Shown piece by piece: positions 17,031 through 26,051 of a stretch of 64,000 nucleotides of DNA. The DNA comes from Pseudomonas saudimassiliensis (GTDB taxonomy: Bacteria; Pseudomonadota; Gammaproteobacteria; Pseudomonadales; Pseudomonadaceae): positions 776,693 through 840,692 of the forward strand of contig NZ_LK391969.1 in the NCBI RefSeq assembly GCF_000939975.1, read 5' to 3'. Position numbers and translations under genes: made by a program. Under the pieces are notes generated by a model that worked only from the letters and a program-made list of their open reading frames with translations, had not been told where the DNA came from and did not search any database. The first letter of the stretch is position 1. Each line of letters opens with the position of its first letter.

Positions 17031-19607
17031 ATGAGCCGCGCCGAGAAATCCGTTACCCACACGCCGATGATGCAGCAGTATTTCGGCATAAAACAGCAGC
17101 ATCCCGATCAGTTGCTGTTCTATCGGATGGGCGATTTCTACGAGTTGTTCCACGAGGACGCGAAGAAGGCCGCGCGCCTGCTGGATATCACCCTCACTGC
17201 CCGGGGCAACTCCGGGGGGCAACCGATCCCCATGGCCGGTATCCCCTTCCATGCCGCCGAGGGCTATCTGGCCAAGCTGGTCAAGCTCGGCGAATCCGTG
17301 GTGATCTGCGAGCAGATCGGTGACCCGGCCACCAGCAAGGGACCGGTCGAGCGGCAGGTGGTGCGTATCCTTACCCCCGGCACCGTGAGCGACGAGGCGC
17401 TGCTTGATGAACGCCGCGACAACCTGCTGGCGGCCCTGGTCGGCAACGAACGGCGCTTCGGCCTGGCGACCCTGGATATCAACAGTGGGCGCTTCACTGC
17501 CATGGAGCTGGGCGGCTGGGAAACCCTGCTCGGCGAGCTGGAACGCCTGGCGCCCGCGGAATTGCTGATCCCCGACGATTGGGAAGCCAACACACCGATT
17601 GAGCGTCGCCGCTCGGTACGCCGCCGCGCCCCTTGGGAATTCGACCAGGACAGCGCCCACAAGACCCTGACCCAGCAGTTCGGCACCAAGGACCTGGTCG
17701 GCTTCGGTTGCGCCGACCTGACCCTGGGCCTGGGCGCTGCCGGGGCGCTGCTGTGCTACGCCAAGGAAACCCAGCGCACCGCCCTGCCCCACCTGCGCAG
17801 CATTGTGCAGGAACGCTTCGAAGACAGCGTGGTGATCGATGGCGCCAGCCGGCGCAACCTGGAGATCGACTGCAACCTGGCGGGCAGCCGCGACAATACG
17901 CTGCTCGATGTGCTGGATCACAGTGCCACTGCCATGGGCAGCCGCCTGCTGGCCCGCTGGCTGAACCGCCCGCTGCGCGACCTGACCGTATTGCAGGCAC
18001 GGCAGGACAGCATCGCCGGGCTGATCGATGGCTACCACTACGAGACCATCCATCCAGTGCTCAAGGGCATTGGCGATATCGAACGCATCCTCGCCCGCGT
18101 CGCGCTGCGCTCGGCCCGCCCGCGGGACCTGGCGCGGCTGCGCGATGCGCTGGCCACCCTGCCGGAGCTGCAGGCCACCCTCGAGCCGGTCACCACTCCC
18201 CACATCGCCGCACTGGCGCGGACGGTCTCGACCTACCCCGAGCTCGCCGAATTGCTGCAGCGGGCCGTCATCGACAATCCGCCCGCGGTGATCCGCGACG
18301 GCGGCGTGATCAAGGCCGGCTATGACAGCGAACTGGATGAGCTGCAGAACATCAGCGAGAACGCCGGGCAATACCTGGTCGACCTGGAAACCCGTGAACG
18401 CGAGCGCACCGGCCTGTCGACCCTCAAGGTTGGCTACAACCGCGTGCATGGCTATTTCATCGAGCTGTCCCGCGGCCAGTCGCAGCAGGCGCCAGCCGAT
18501 TACATTCGCCGGCAGACCCTCAAGGGCGCCGAGCGCTTCATCACCCCCGAGCTCAAGGAGTTCGAGGACAAGGCCCTGTCGGCGCGCAGCCGTGCCCTGG
18601 CCCGGGAAAAACAGCTCTACGACGAGTTGCTGGACCGCCTGAACGAAGACCTGGCTCGACTGCAGGACAGCGCCGCCAGCCTCGCCGAGCTGGACGTGCT
18701 GACCTGCCTGGCAGAACGGGCCGCCACCCTCGACTATTGCCGCCCGACCTTCATCCCCGGCAGCAGCCAGCTGTGCATCGAACAGGGCCGCCATCCGGTG
18801 GTGGAGAAGGTGCTCGACGGCCCCTTTGTCGCCAACGACCTGCAGCTCACCGCAGACACCCGCATGCTGGTCATCACTGGTCCGAACATGGGCGGTAAAT
18901 CGACCTACATGCGCCAGACGGCACTGATCGTGCTGCTGGCCCATATCGGGGCCTTTGTGCCGGCCGCCAAAGTGGAGCTGTCCCCGGTCGACCGTATCTT
19001 CACCCGCATCGGCTCCAGCGACGACCTGGCCGGCGGCCGCTCGACCTTCATGGTGGAAATGAGCGAAACCGCCAACATCCTGCACAACGCCACCGATTGC
19101 AGCCTGGTGCTGATGGATGAAGTGGGCCGCGGTACCAGTACCTTCGATGGCCTGTCGCTGGCCTGGTCAGCCGCCGAATACCTGGCCCAGGTTCGGGCGT
19201 TTACCCTGTTCGCCACGCACTATTTCGAGCTGACGGCCCTGGCCGACAGCGACCCGGGCGTGGCCAACGTGCACCTGAACGCCACCGAACATAACGAGCG
19301 CATCGTCTTCCTGCATACCGTATTACCCGGCCCGGCAAGCCAGAGCTATGGCCTGCAGGTGGCCCAATTGGCCGGCGTTCCGCGACCGGTAATCGAGCGG
19401 GCACGCCAGCACCTGGCCGACCTGGAGCAGCAGAGCCTGAAACAGCTCTCCAGCGGCTCGACCCAGCACAGCATGCCGGTGCAGAACGACCTCTTCGCCG
19501 CGGCGCCCCATCCGGTGCTGGAAGCGCTGCAGCGTCTCAAGCCGGACGAACTGACCCCACGCCAGGCGCTGGAATTACTGTATCAATGGAAGGCAGAAGC
19601 AGGCTGA
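17031..19607 (+). CDS. mutS: DNA mismatch repair protein MutS
   Basis: This 858-residue protein is full length for MutS. The mismatch-binding N-terminal motif reads [12 protein letters not shown] (the Phe-x-Glu wedge, near residue 36). The clamp and lever regions follow, then the ATPase with Walker [14 protein letters not shown] near residue 617, Walker [17 protein letters not shown] near 691 and the GLQVAQLAG segment near the end. It recognises mismatches and recruits MutL. AGGGAA precedes the start at 17031; an in-frame ATG at 16965 would overlap the pncC leader and is unlikely. Confidence 0.97.
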   Translation: MSRAEKSVTHTPMMQQYFGIKQQHPDQLLFYRMGDFYELFHEDAKKAARLLDITLTARGNSGGQPIPMAGIPFHAAEGYLAKLVKLGESVVICEQIGDPATSKGPVERQVVRILTPGTVSDEALLDERRDNLLAALVGNERRFGLATLDINSGRFTAMELGGWETLLGELERLAPAELLIPDDWEANTPIERRRSVRRRAPWEFDQDSAHKTLTQQFGTKDLVGFGCADLTLGLGAAGALLCYAKETQRTALPHLRSIVQERFEDSVVIDGASRRNLEIDCNLAGSRDNTLLDVLDHSATAMGSRLLARWLNRPLRDLTVLQARQDSIAGLIDGYHYETIHPVLKGIGDIERILARVALRSARPRDLARLRDALATLPELQATLEPVTTPHIAALARTVSTYPELAELLQRAVIDNPPAVIRDGGVIKAGYDSELDELQNISENAGQYLVDLETRERERTGLSTLKVGYNRVHGYFIELSRGQSQQAPADYIRRQTLKGAERFITPELKEFEDKALSARSRALAREKQLYDELLDRLNEDLARLQDSAASLAELDVLTCLAERAATLDYCRPTFIPGSSQLCIEQGRHPVVEKVLDGPFVANDLQLTADTRMLVITGPNMGGKSTYMRQTALIVLLAHIGAFVPAAKVELSPVDRIFTRIGSSDDLAGGRSTFMVEMSETANILHNATDCSLVLMDEVGRGTSTFDGLSLAWSAAEYLAQVRAFTLFATHYFELTALADSDPGVANVHLNATEHNERIVFLHTVLPGPASQSYGLQVAQLAGVPRPVIERARQHLADLEQQSLKQLSSGSTQHSMPVQNDLFAAAPHPVLEALQRLKPDELTPRQALELLYQWKAEAG

Positions 19608-19620
19608 AAAACAGGATAAA

Positions 19621-19635
19621 TGATACTAATTATCA
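19621..19635. promoter_or_regulatory. Fur box upstream of fdxA
   Basis: The sequence TGATACTAATTATCA matches the 7-1-7 Fur consensus TGATAATNATTATCA at all but one defined position. It lies in the 144-base gap between mutS and fdxA, about 115 bases before the fdxA start. Confidence 0.6.
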
Positions 19636-19751
19636 TTAAACTGCAGCCAAATGTCGCCAGCGGGTAAATATCCGCTTGCGACGTGCCCCACCGGGAAATT
19701 TGCTGCTAGAATACGCGCCATCTTTCGTCACGCCTTTTTGGGAGACCAGCC

Positions 19752-20075
19752 ATGACCTTTGTTGTGACCGACAACTGCATCAAATGCAAGTACACCGATT
19801 GCGTTGAGGTCTGCCCTGTAGACTGCTTCTACGAAGGTCCGAACTTCCTGGTCATTCACCCCGACGAGTGCATCGACTGCGCCCTGTGCGAGCCCGAGTG
19901 CCCGGCCAACGCGATCTTCGCCGAGGACGAGGTGCCGGAGAACCAGCAGGTCTACATCGAGCTCAACGCCGAACTGGCTGACATCTGGCCGAACATCACC
20001 GAAAAGAAAGATTCCCTGCCCGATGCGGAAGAGTGGGACGGTGTGGCGGACAAGCTGGAGCATCTGGAGCGCTGA
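19752..20075 (+). CDS. fdxA: 7Fe ferredoxin FdxA
   Basis: This 107-residue soluble ferredoxin has one [3Fe-4S] and one [4Fe-4S] cluster. Ligands are visible as Cys9, Cys17 and Cys50 plus Cys21, Cys40, Cys43 and Cys46; extra cysteines lie at 12 and 25. The [12 protein letters not shown] motif is canonical. It is a low-potential electron carrier of the Azotobacter FdI type. GGGAG lies at ideal distance before the ATG. A strong terminator follows at 20099-20124 and marks the left edge of the steroid island. Confidence 0.96.
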   Translation: MTFVVTDNCIKCKYTDCVEVCPVDCFYEGPNFLVIHPDECIDCALCEPECPANAIFAEDEVPENQQVYIELNAELADIWPNITEKKDSLPDAEEWDGVADKLEHLER

Positions 20076-20098
20076 GTTCAGCCCCGGAAGTAGAAAAA

Positions 20099-20124
20099 GG
20101 CCGATCTGATGATCGGCCTTTTTT
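20099..20124 (+). terminator. Intrinsic terminator of fdxA
   Basis: GGCCGATC-TGAT-GATCGGCC forms an 8-bp perfect stem followed by six T residues, 24 bases after the fdxA stop. Confidence 0.9.
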
Positions 20125-20178
20125 ATGGTCCATCGAGCTGGGATGCTGGATTGCGGATTGAACCGCCCCCAGCGTCAC

Positions 20179-21345
20179 CTACCGCGACCGCGGCATCCCC
20201 AGACCAAACTGCGCGATCAACTCACGCTGGATCTCGTTGGTCCCACCCCCGAAGGTCAGGGTCACGCAGGCACGGACATCATATTCCAGCTCACCCTGCA
20301 GGAAGGCAGCGGCGCTGCCCTCGCGGATCAGGCCGTTGGCGCCCACCACTTCGCTGAGCTTGCGCAGGATATCGACCACCGCCTCGGAACCGAATACCTT
20401 GGTGGTCGAGGCCAGCGCTACATCCATGCGCCCCTGCTCCAGGTCGGCGGCAATGCGGAAATTGATCAGGCGCATGGCCTCGATCCTGGCGTAGCACTCG
20501 GCGAGCAGGCTGCGCACCCAGGCCTGATCCGTCGCGCGCCGGCCCTGTTCATCCTCCGCCCGCGCCCATAGATAGACCTTGCGGAAGATCCCCACCACCC
20601 GATCCGACCAGGAACCCAGCCCCAGCCGCTCGTGGTTGAGCTGGGCGGTCACCAGGTTCCAGCCCTTGTTCAACTCACCCACCAAGCGATTCGACGGGAC
20701 GAACACATTGTCGTAGTAGGTCGCCGCGGTCGGGTTGCTGCAGGTCGGGATCAGGGTATGGGAGAAGCCCTCGGCCTGGGTGTCGACGATCAGGATGGAA
20801 ATACCCTTGTGCCGCGCCTCCTCCGGGTTGGTCCGCGCCGCCAGCCAGATGTAGTCGGCGGAATGGGCACCGGAGGTCCACAGCTTGTTGCCATTGACCA
20901 CGAAGCCGTTGTCCTCGACCCGCGCCGTGGTTTTCAGGGTAGCCAGGTCGGACCCGGCGCCCGGCTCGGAGTAGCCGATGGCAAAATGAATCTCCCCGGC
21001 GGCGATACCCGGCAGGAAGCTTTCCTTCTGTTCCGCCGAGCCATGCTGCATCAGTGCCGGGCCTACGGTGCTGATGGTGACGAAGGGCAGCGGCGCGCCG
21101 GCAATGTTGGCCTCCTCGAAGAAGATCAACTGCTCGGTCGGGCCATAGCCCTGCCCGCCGTATTCCTTCGGCCAGCCGACCGCCAGCCAACCGTCCTTGC
21201 CCATCTGCCGCACCAGCCGGTTCGACGTGTCCGAGCCCTCCGCGCCGCGCAACTCACAGCGCAGCTCGTCAGTCATCAGGTTGTTGAAGTAATCCCGCAC
21301 CTCCAGGCGCAGCTTTTTCTGTTCCGCGGTCAGATCGACAAACAT
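20179..21345 (-). CDS. Acyl-CoA dehydrogenase subunit, steroid side chain (FadE29/ChsE2-like)
   Basis: This 388-residue protein has the acyl-CoA dehydrogenase fold, with the FAD-contact segment GYSEPGAGSDLATLKT near residue 120 and the C-terminal TFGGGTNEIQRELIAQFGLG. It is one half of a heteromeric alpha2beta2 enzyme; the partner is the 378-residue protein at 22939-24075. In cholesterol degraders such pairs (ChsE1/ChsE2) dehydrogenate the last three-carbon side chain of the C22 steroid acyl-CoA. GAGGAG lies eight bases before the ATG. It is the last gene of a six-gene leftward operon starting at 25911. Confidence 0.82.
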   Translation of the reverse strand: MFVDLTAEQKKLRLEVRDYFNNLMTDELRCELRGAEGSDTSNRLVRQMGKDGWLAVGWPKEYGGQGYGPTEQLIFFEEANIAGAPLPFVTISTVGPALMQHGSAEQKESFLPGIAAGEIHFAIGYSEPGAGSDLATLKTTARVEDNGFVVNGNKLWTSGAHSADYIWLAARTNPEEARHKGISILIVDTQAEGFSHTLIPTCSNPTAATYYDNVFVPSNRLVGELNKGWNLVTAQLNHERLGLGSWSDRVVGIFRKVYLWARAEDEQGRRATDQAWVRSLLAECYARIEAMRLINFRIAADLEQGRMDVALASTTKVFGSEAVVDILRKLSEVVGANGLIREGSAAAFLQGELEYDVRACVTLTFGGGTNEIQRELIAQFGLGMPRSR

Positions 21346-21355
21346 GCTGCGCTCC

Positions 21356-22534
21356 TCAGGCTACGCCCAGAATCAGGCCGCTGGTCGGCACACCAGTGCC
21401 GGCGGTAACCAGTACGTTTTCCACATTGCCCACCTGGTTCACCGAACTGCCGCGCACCTGGCGCACGCCCTCGGCGATGCCGTTCATGCCGTGGATGTAG
21501 GCCTCGCCCAACTGCCCGCCATGGGTATTGATCGGCAGCCGCCCGCCGCGGGCATGGTGCCCGGCGCGGATGAATTCCTTGGCGCCGCCCCGATCGCAGA
21601 AGCCGAACTCTTCCAGCTGCGGCATGACAAAGGGCGTGAAATGGTCATAGATGACGGCAGTCTGGATCGCATCCGGACCCAGGCCGGATTGGCGGTAGAT
21701 CTCCCTGGCCACCACGCCCATCTCCGGCAGGCCGGTGATGTCGTCACGGTAGAAGGACGTCATGCTTTGCTGACCTTCGGCGATACCCTGGGACGCTCCC
21801 TTGATGATCACCGGCTTCTGCTGCAGATCACGGGCGCGCTCCACCGAGGTGATGACCATGGCCACTGCGCCATCGGATTCCTGGCAGCAGTCTAAAAGGC
21901 GCAGCGGGTCGCAGATCCAGCGGGAGTTCTGGTGATCTTCCAGGGTAATCGGCTTGCCATGGAAAAACGCCGCCGGATTGGTCGCGGCAAAGTCGCGAGC
22001 GGCCACGGCGATCCGGCCGAAATCCTCGGTGGTGGCGCCATAGGTGTGCATGTAGCGGCGGGCGAACATACCGACCCAGGAGGCCGGGGTATGGAAGCCG
22101 TGGGGCATGTACCAGCCATAGTTGACGTTATCGAACAACGGCGTGTCGCCGAAGCCGTAGCTGCCGGTACCAAAGCGGTACCAGGAGCGCTCGTTCATTG
22201 CCCGGTAGACCACCACGGTCTTCGCCACGCCGGTGGCCACGGCCATGGCCGCGTGCATCACCGGACCACAGGCCGCGCCGCCGCCATGGGGCACCTGGGA
22301 AAAGAACTTGACCTGGTCGCAGCCCAGCAGCCGGGCGATCTCGTACTCGGGCACCTTGTCCACTGAGTAGGAGCTGAAACCGTCAACATCCTTGGGGTCG
22401 ATACCAGCATCAGCCAGGGCCGCCAGTGTCGCTTCCATTGCCAGGCGCAGTTCGGTGCGCCCGGAATTCTTGGAAAACTCGGTAGCGCCCAGGCCGGCAA
22501 TCGCAGCCTTGCCGGAAAGCAATGCATCATTCAT
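21356..22534 (-). CDS. Ltp2-like steroid side-chain aldolase (thiolase/SCP-x fold)
   Basis: This 392-residue thiolase-superfamily protein lacks an obvious thiolase active-site Cys/His pattern and instead looks like the Ltp2 group: early AIAGLGATEFSKNSGRTE, a central CCQESDGAVAMVI, and a C-terminal NTHGGQLGEAYIHGMNG stretch. Ltp2 cleaves the 17-hydroxy-pregnenoyl-CoA product to androst-dienedione and propionyl-CoA, in complex with the DUF35 domain of ChsH2. A gene for such a protein (24089-25069) is in the same operon. The start is placed at 22534 with GGAG upstream, 13 bases after the preceding stop. Confidence 0.82.
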   Translation of the reverse strand: MNDALLSGKAAIAGLGATEFSKNSGRTELRLAMEATLAALADAGIDPKDVDGFSSYSVDKVPEYEIARLLGCDQVKFFSQVPHGGGAACGPVMHAAMAVATGVAKTVVVYRAMNERSWYRFGTGSYGFGDTPLFDNVNYGWYMPHGFHTPASWVGMFARRYMHTYGATTEDFGRIAVAARDFAATNPAAFFHGKPITLEDHQNSRWICDPLRLLDCCQESDGAVAMVITSVERARDLQQKPVIIKGASQGIAEGQQSMTSFYRDDITGLPEMGVVAREIYRQSGLGPDAIQTAVIYDHFTPFVMPQLEEFGFCDRGGAKEFIRAGHHARGGRLPINTHGGQLGEAYIHGMNGIAEGVRQVRGSSVNQVGNVENVLVTAGTGVPTSGLILGVA

Positions 22535-22547
22535 CTGTGCGTCTCCG

Positions 22548-22970
22548 TTATGCGGGCAGGACCAGGCTGACCGTACCGGCCGCGTGGTTGCCCATGGAAT
22601 TCTTGCCCTTGAGGGTGATGACCACCGATCGGCTGGCCTCATCCCGCTCCGTTACCTCACCGCTGAAGGTCATGGTGTCACCGGGGTAGTTCGGCACCCC
22701 CAGCTTGATGCGGATATCCTTGAAGCTGGCCAGCGGGCCGGCCCAGTCTTCGATAAACCGCTGCACCAGCGCGGTGGTGGTGAGGATGTTCATGAAGATG
22801 TGCGGCGAGCCCAGTTCCCGGGCGGCCTCGACGTCGTGGTGGCCGGGAAAGTAGTCACGGGTGGCGATGGCGCCGCCGTTGATCAGGGTCACGGTGATCG
22901 GAATCGACAGCTCGGGCAGTTGCTCGCCGAGGCTGGTTTCAGCAAAGGTTATTGTTTTCATCGAGGTCAT
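22548..22970 (-). CDS. Small hotdog-fold hydratase subunit (ChsH1-like)
   Basis: This 140-residue MaoC-like single-hotdog protein contains the segment ATRDYFPGHHDVEAAR near residue 36, where Asp and His match the catalytic hydratase motif of the MaoC family. In actinobacteria ChsH1 pairs with the N-terminal hotdog of ChsH2 to hydrate the dehydrogenated steroid acyl-CoA. Its start at 22970 lies inside the end of the upstream dehydrogenase gene (32-base overlap), which indicates translational coupling. A second ATG at 22961 is also possible. Confidence 0.78.
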   Translation of the reverse strand: MTSMKTITFAETSLGEQLPELSIPITVTLINGGAIATRDYFPGHHDVEAARELGSPHIFMNILTTTALVQRFIEDWAGPLASFKDIRIKLGVPNYPGDTMTFSGEVTERDEASRSVVITLKGKNSMGNHAAGTVSLVLPA

Positions 22971-24075
22971 ATTTCCATCCAAGCTTGTCATTGTTGGCCA
23001 GCCAGTCACCGAGACGCTCGAGCGTGGCAGCGGAGCCGCCCAGTGTCAGGCTCAGGTAACGGCTCCAGTAGAGAAAACGGTGAATCGGATAGGTCAGGTC
23101 GACACCGATACCGCCGTGCACATGCTGGGTCTTGTGGCCGACCAGGTGGGCCGCCTCGGTACCCAGGAAGCGCGTCGCCAGCGCCTCGGAATCACTTGGC
23201 AGGCCGGCATCCAGGCGGTAGCACAGCTGGTAGAGCGCGGTCCGCAACCCTTCCAGGGCGATATGGGAATCGGCCATGCTCATCTGCACCGCCTGGAAGG
23301 TACCGATAGCCCGGCCAAACTGTTCGCGCTGGTTGATGTACTCCACGGTACGCCGCACCTGCTCTTCGCTGACGCCCAGCTGGAGCGCCGCCACCGCGGC
23401 GATGGCGCGCTGCTCGAGCCAGGGCAAGGCTGCCGCGGGCAGTACCTGGTCCGCCTCGACCAGCACGTTGCGGCACAGCACATCCGCTACCGCCAGGCCG
23501 TGATTGGCAACACCCGCTACCAGTTCGACGCCTTCACTGCGCGGATCGAGCAGCACCAGTCGCGGGCCTTCCGCGCTATCAGCCACCAGCAGCAGGCGAT
23601 CCGCCTGGGCGGCGACATCCACCGCGTTGGCCTGGCCCTGCAGTTGCAAGCGCCCTTCCTGCTGTACCAGTTGCAGGGCCAGGCCGCGGCCAGCGGCCAG
23701 GCCTTGCAGCGACAGGCTCAGCAGCAGCTCACCGGCGGCGGCCTGCTGGACCAGTTCACGCTGGCTGTCGGTGCCATGCGCGACCAGGCAGGCGGCGGTC
23801 AACTGGTGTTGCCACAGCGGAACCTGGCCCAGCCCAGCGCCCTGCGCCTTGAGCACGCAGTGCAGATCGGTAATCCCCATGCCACTGCCGCCGAAGGCTT
23901 CCGGGATCGCCAGCGCCTGCAGGCCAGTCTCGATGCAGGTCTGCCACAGCGGCAGCATGAACGGCTGATCATCCAGATCGAATTCGCGCATCTGCTCATC
24001 GGTGCAGTAGTCGCGAAACACGCTGTCCGCCATCTCGGCGATAGCCCGCTGGTCTTCACTCAGTGAAAAATCCAT
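22939..24075 (-). CDS. Acyl-CoA dehydrogenase subunit (FadE28/ChsE1-like)
   Basis: This 378-residue acyl-CoA dehydrogenase-fold protein has a diverged FAD-binding middle and the conserved C-terminal HVHGGIGVDLTYPIHRFLYW near residue 336. It lacks the GGTNEIQR element present in its presumed partner at 20179-21345, as expected when two different subunits share the flavin sites of an alpha2beta2 enzyme. The ribosome site AGGAGG lies seven bases before the ATG. It overlaps the next gene and belongs to the side-chain operon. Confidence 0.8.
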   Translation of the reverse strand: MDFSLSEDQRAIAEMADSVFRDYCTDEQMREFDLDDQPFMLPLWQTCIETGLQALAIPEAFGGSGMGITDLHCVLKAQGAGLGQVPLWQHQLTAACLVAHGTDSQRELVQQAAAGELLLSLSLQGLAAGRGLALQLVQQEGRLQLQGQANAVDVAAQADRLLLVADSAEGPRLVLLDPRSEGVELVAGVANHGLAVADVLCRNVLVEADQVLPAAALPWLEQRAIAAVAALQLGVSEEQVRRTVEYINQREQFGRAIGTFQAVQMSMADSHIALEGLRTALYQLCYRLDAGLPSDSEALATRFLGTEAAHLVGHKTQHVHGGIGVDLTYPIHRFLYWSRYLSLTLGGSAATLERLGDWLANNDKLGWKYDLDENNNLC

Positions 24076-24088
24076 GGCACGCCTCCTG

Positions 24089-25069
24089 TCAGCCCACCGG
24101 GCGGAATTGCGGCAGGGTCTGCCGGTCGTCGAAACGCTGGAATTCCACCTGCAGCTGTTGACCGATTTCCAGTTGCTCCGGCTCTACGCCCACCAGGCCG
24201 GCGATCAACCGTACGCCCTCCTCCAGCTCGACCAGGCCAATCGGGTTGGGGTAATCGAACGGCGGGACTTCCGGGTAATGCATGACGACAAAGGAATACA
24301 GGCTGGCCCTGCCGCTGGCTTCCTGCGTGTCCCACTCGAAGCTGTGGCACTTGATGCACACCGGCGCGGGCGGATGGCGCAGCGTCTGGCAATCGGTGCA
24401 GCGCTGGATCAGCAGCTTGCCGGCCTCGCAGCCGTCCCAGAAGAACCGGGTGTCATCGCTCTTGCCCGGCAGCGGGCGCTTGGCCTTGGGGGCTTCCTTC
24501 GGCTGGGCTTGGGCCTTGGCGGCCTCGGGACGCTGGGCCGGCTTGAACTTGAAGACGCGGAACAGCTGGCGCCCGACTTCCTCGTCGCTGGCACCGTTTT
24601 CCCCTTGGGAGAAATAGGTCATCAGCACGGTTACGAAGAAACCGGTACCCAGGGGCGTGGTCTTCTCATCGCTGACACTGTCCAGCTTGCTGGAGAAGAA
24701 CAGACGCTCACCGGCAATGACCGGGCGGTCGAAGTGCAGATCCGAATTGACCGCCACCACCGCTGGATAACCGTAGGGCTCGATGACCTTGAGCACCTCG
24801 AAGTTGTTCTCCTTGCTCGAACCCTCGGGGAAGTTCTCCTGGTCCAGGCCACCCATGCCCCACACCTGCAGCATGCCGGGCGGTGCGACCACATCGGCGT
24901 GGCCCTGGGCACGGGCAAATGCCGGGTCGGTATACAGCGGATTCTTGATCCCCATGATCTCGCACCACTGCCGGATCATGGGTGCATTCACCCGATCCCA
25001 GGCGTAGACGCGACCGTACTCGCGCCCGACCATGGCCTGTATCTTGTCTAGCAATTCTTGTTCAGCCAA
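24089..25069 (-). CDS. Hotdog hydratase fused to DUF35 zinc-ribbon/OB domain (ChsH2-like)
   Basis: This 326-residue protein has two domains. Residues 1 to about 165 are a MaoC-like hotdog; an alanine/proline/lysine-rich linker spans about 175-205; the rest is a DUF35 domain with a zinc ribbon (CTDC, eleven residues, CIKC near 231-249) and an OB-fold. In actinobacteria the hotdog works with ChsH1 as a hydratase and the DUF35 part binds the Ltp2 aldolase, so hydration and retro-aldol cleavage are physically linked. The start is TTG with AGGAG seven bases upstream; no better ATG fits. Confidence 0.82.
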   Translation of the reverse strand: MAEQELLDKIQAMVGREYGRVYAWDRVNAPMIRQWCEIMGIKNPLYTDPAFARAQGHADVVAPPGMLQVWGMGGLDQENFPEGSSKENNFEVLKVIEPYGYPAVVAVNSDLHFDRPVIAGERLFFSSKLDSVSDEKTTPLGTGFFVTVLMTYFSQGENGASDEEVGRQLFRVFKFKPAQRPEAAKAQAQPKEAPKAKRPLPGKSDDTRFFWDGCEAGKLLIQRCTDCQTLRHPPAPVCIKCHSFEWDTQEASGRASLYSFVVMHYPEVPPFDYPNPIGLVELEEGVRLIAGLVGVEPEQLEIGQQLQVEFQRFDDRQTLPQFRPVG

Positions 25070-25125
25070 GTTCGTCTCCTGATCGTTCTATTGGACGCTG
25101 CCGTTGTCGGCGTCGTCAGGTTGGG

Positions 25126-25911
25126 TCACGCCTTGCCGGCATTGGAGGCAGCCAGAAACGCTGGCCGTTCTCCGCCGCCGTGCAACAGCAGGTTGGTACC
25201 GCTGAAATAGGCCGCCATTGGCGAGCCGGCATACAGACAGGCATTGGCGATATCCTCCGGCTCGCCCATGCGGCCAGCGGGAATGCCCGCCCCCACCGCG
25301 GCAATACCGGCCTCGTCGCCATAATGCAGATGGGATTGTTCGGTGCGGATCAGCCCGGGACTGATGGTCAGCACCCTGACCTTGGGGCCCCACTCCACCG
25401 CCAGCGAGCTGGCCAGCGCCACGATGCCGGCCTTGGCAGCACCATAGACGGCAGTACCGGGCGAGGGACGCGAGGCGCTGACCGAACCGATAAAGATGAT
25501 CACCCCGCCCTCGGCCTGCTGCTGCATCAGCTGGTTGGCCTGCTGGGCGATGTTCAGCGGCGCCAGCAGATTCAGGCGCAGGATGCTTTCGCTGAAGCGC
25601 GGGGAGGCAGTGGCGGCCTCGGCATAGGGGCTGCCGCCGGCATTGTTGACCAGCACATCGAGCCGGCCGGCCAGTTCGCCGATACGTTCGAACACGGCAG
25701 CCGTGGCCTCCACATCCCGTACGTCGGCGGCCAGGAACTGCGCCTGGCGACCGTCCGCCTCGGGCAAGTGCTCGGGCTCCTGGCGCCCGCAGACGAATAC
25801 CTGCGCCCCGGCGGCCAGATAGGCACTGGCGATACCCGCACCAATACCCTTGGTGCCGCCGGTAACCAGCACCACCTTGCCGCGATAATCCAGTTGGCTG
25901 GGAGACTGCAT
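25126..25911 (-). CDS. SDR oxidoreductase, first gene of the side-chain operon
   Basis: This 261-residue classical short-chain dehydrogenase has the NAD(P)-binding TGGTKGIGAGIA near residue 18, NNAGG near 90, and the catalytic Ser...Tyr-x-x-x-Lys in SVSASRPSPGTAVYGAAK near 140-158. SDR genes next to side-chain modules are also found in actinobacterial steroid clusters; the hydroxyl oxidised or reduced is unknown. GAGGGG precedes the start at 25911. Its promoter region (25912-26051) holds an operator-like palindrome shared with the divergent hydratase gene. Confidence 0.78.
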   Translation of the reverse strand: MQSPSQLDYRGKVVLVTGGTKGIGAGIASAYLAAGAQVFVCGRQEPEHLPEADGRQAQFLAADVRDVEATAAVFERIGELAGRLDVLVNNAGGSPYAEAATASPRFSESILRLNLLAPLNIAQQANQLMQQQAEGGVIIFIGSVSASRPSPGTAVYGAAKAGIVALASSLAVEWGPKVRVLTISPGLIRTEQSHLHYGDEAGIAAVGAGIPAGRMGEPEDIANACLYAGSPMAAYFSGTNLLLHGGGERPAFLAASNAGKA

Positions 25912-25969
25912 ACACCACCCCTCATTTGAAGTCATGGCCTCACTCTATGGGCTCGACCGTCTCCTCACT

Positions 25970-25987
25970 TCGTCTGAACGGACGATG
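25970..25987. promoter_or_regulatory. Operator-like palindrome, site C (between divergent units)
   Basis: TCGTCTGAACGGACGATG is the most symmetrical copy of the island motif and lies midway between two divergent starts (59 and 65 bases away). It would control both the six-gene side-chain operon and the enoyl-CoA hydratase. A -10-like AACAAT begins 29.5 bases from its centre on the rightward side; the leftward hexamer CATAGA is weaker. Confidence 0.6.
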
Positions 25988-26051
25988 AAGCACACCCATG
26001 CCAAACCAACAATCGAAGCCAGTTCCCATCCTCTGCAGCCAAAGGCCTACC

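Noticed and set aside
17019-19085. A 688-codon open frame on the minus strand opposite mutS, and other long antisense frames (for example opposite mxtR, kstD, the RND gene and regulators 1 and 2).
   Set aside because: They are frame shadows of high-GC coding genes: composition is odd (rich in Arg, Ala, Gln, Gly, His), there are no ribosome sites and no recognisable domains.
20125-20178. Attachment site or direct repeat at the left edge of the island.
   Set aside because: No tRNA, repeat or integrase is visible, and the other edge is outside the window.
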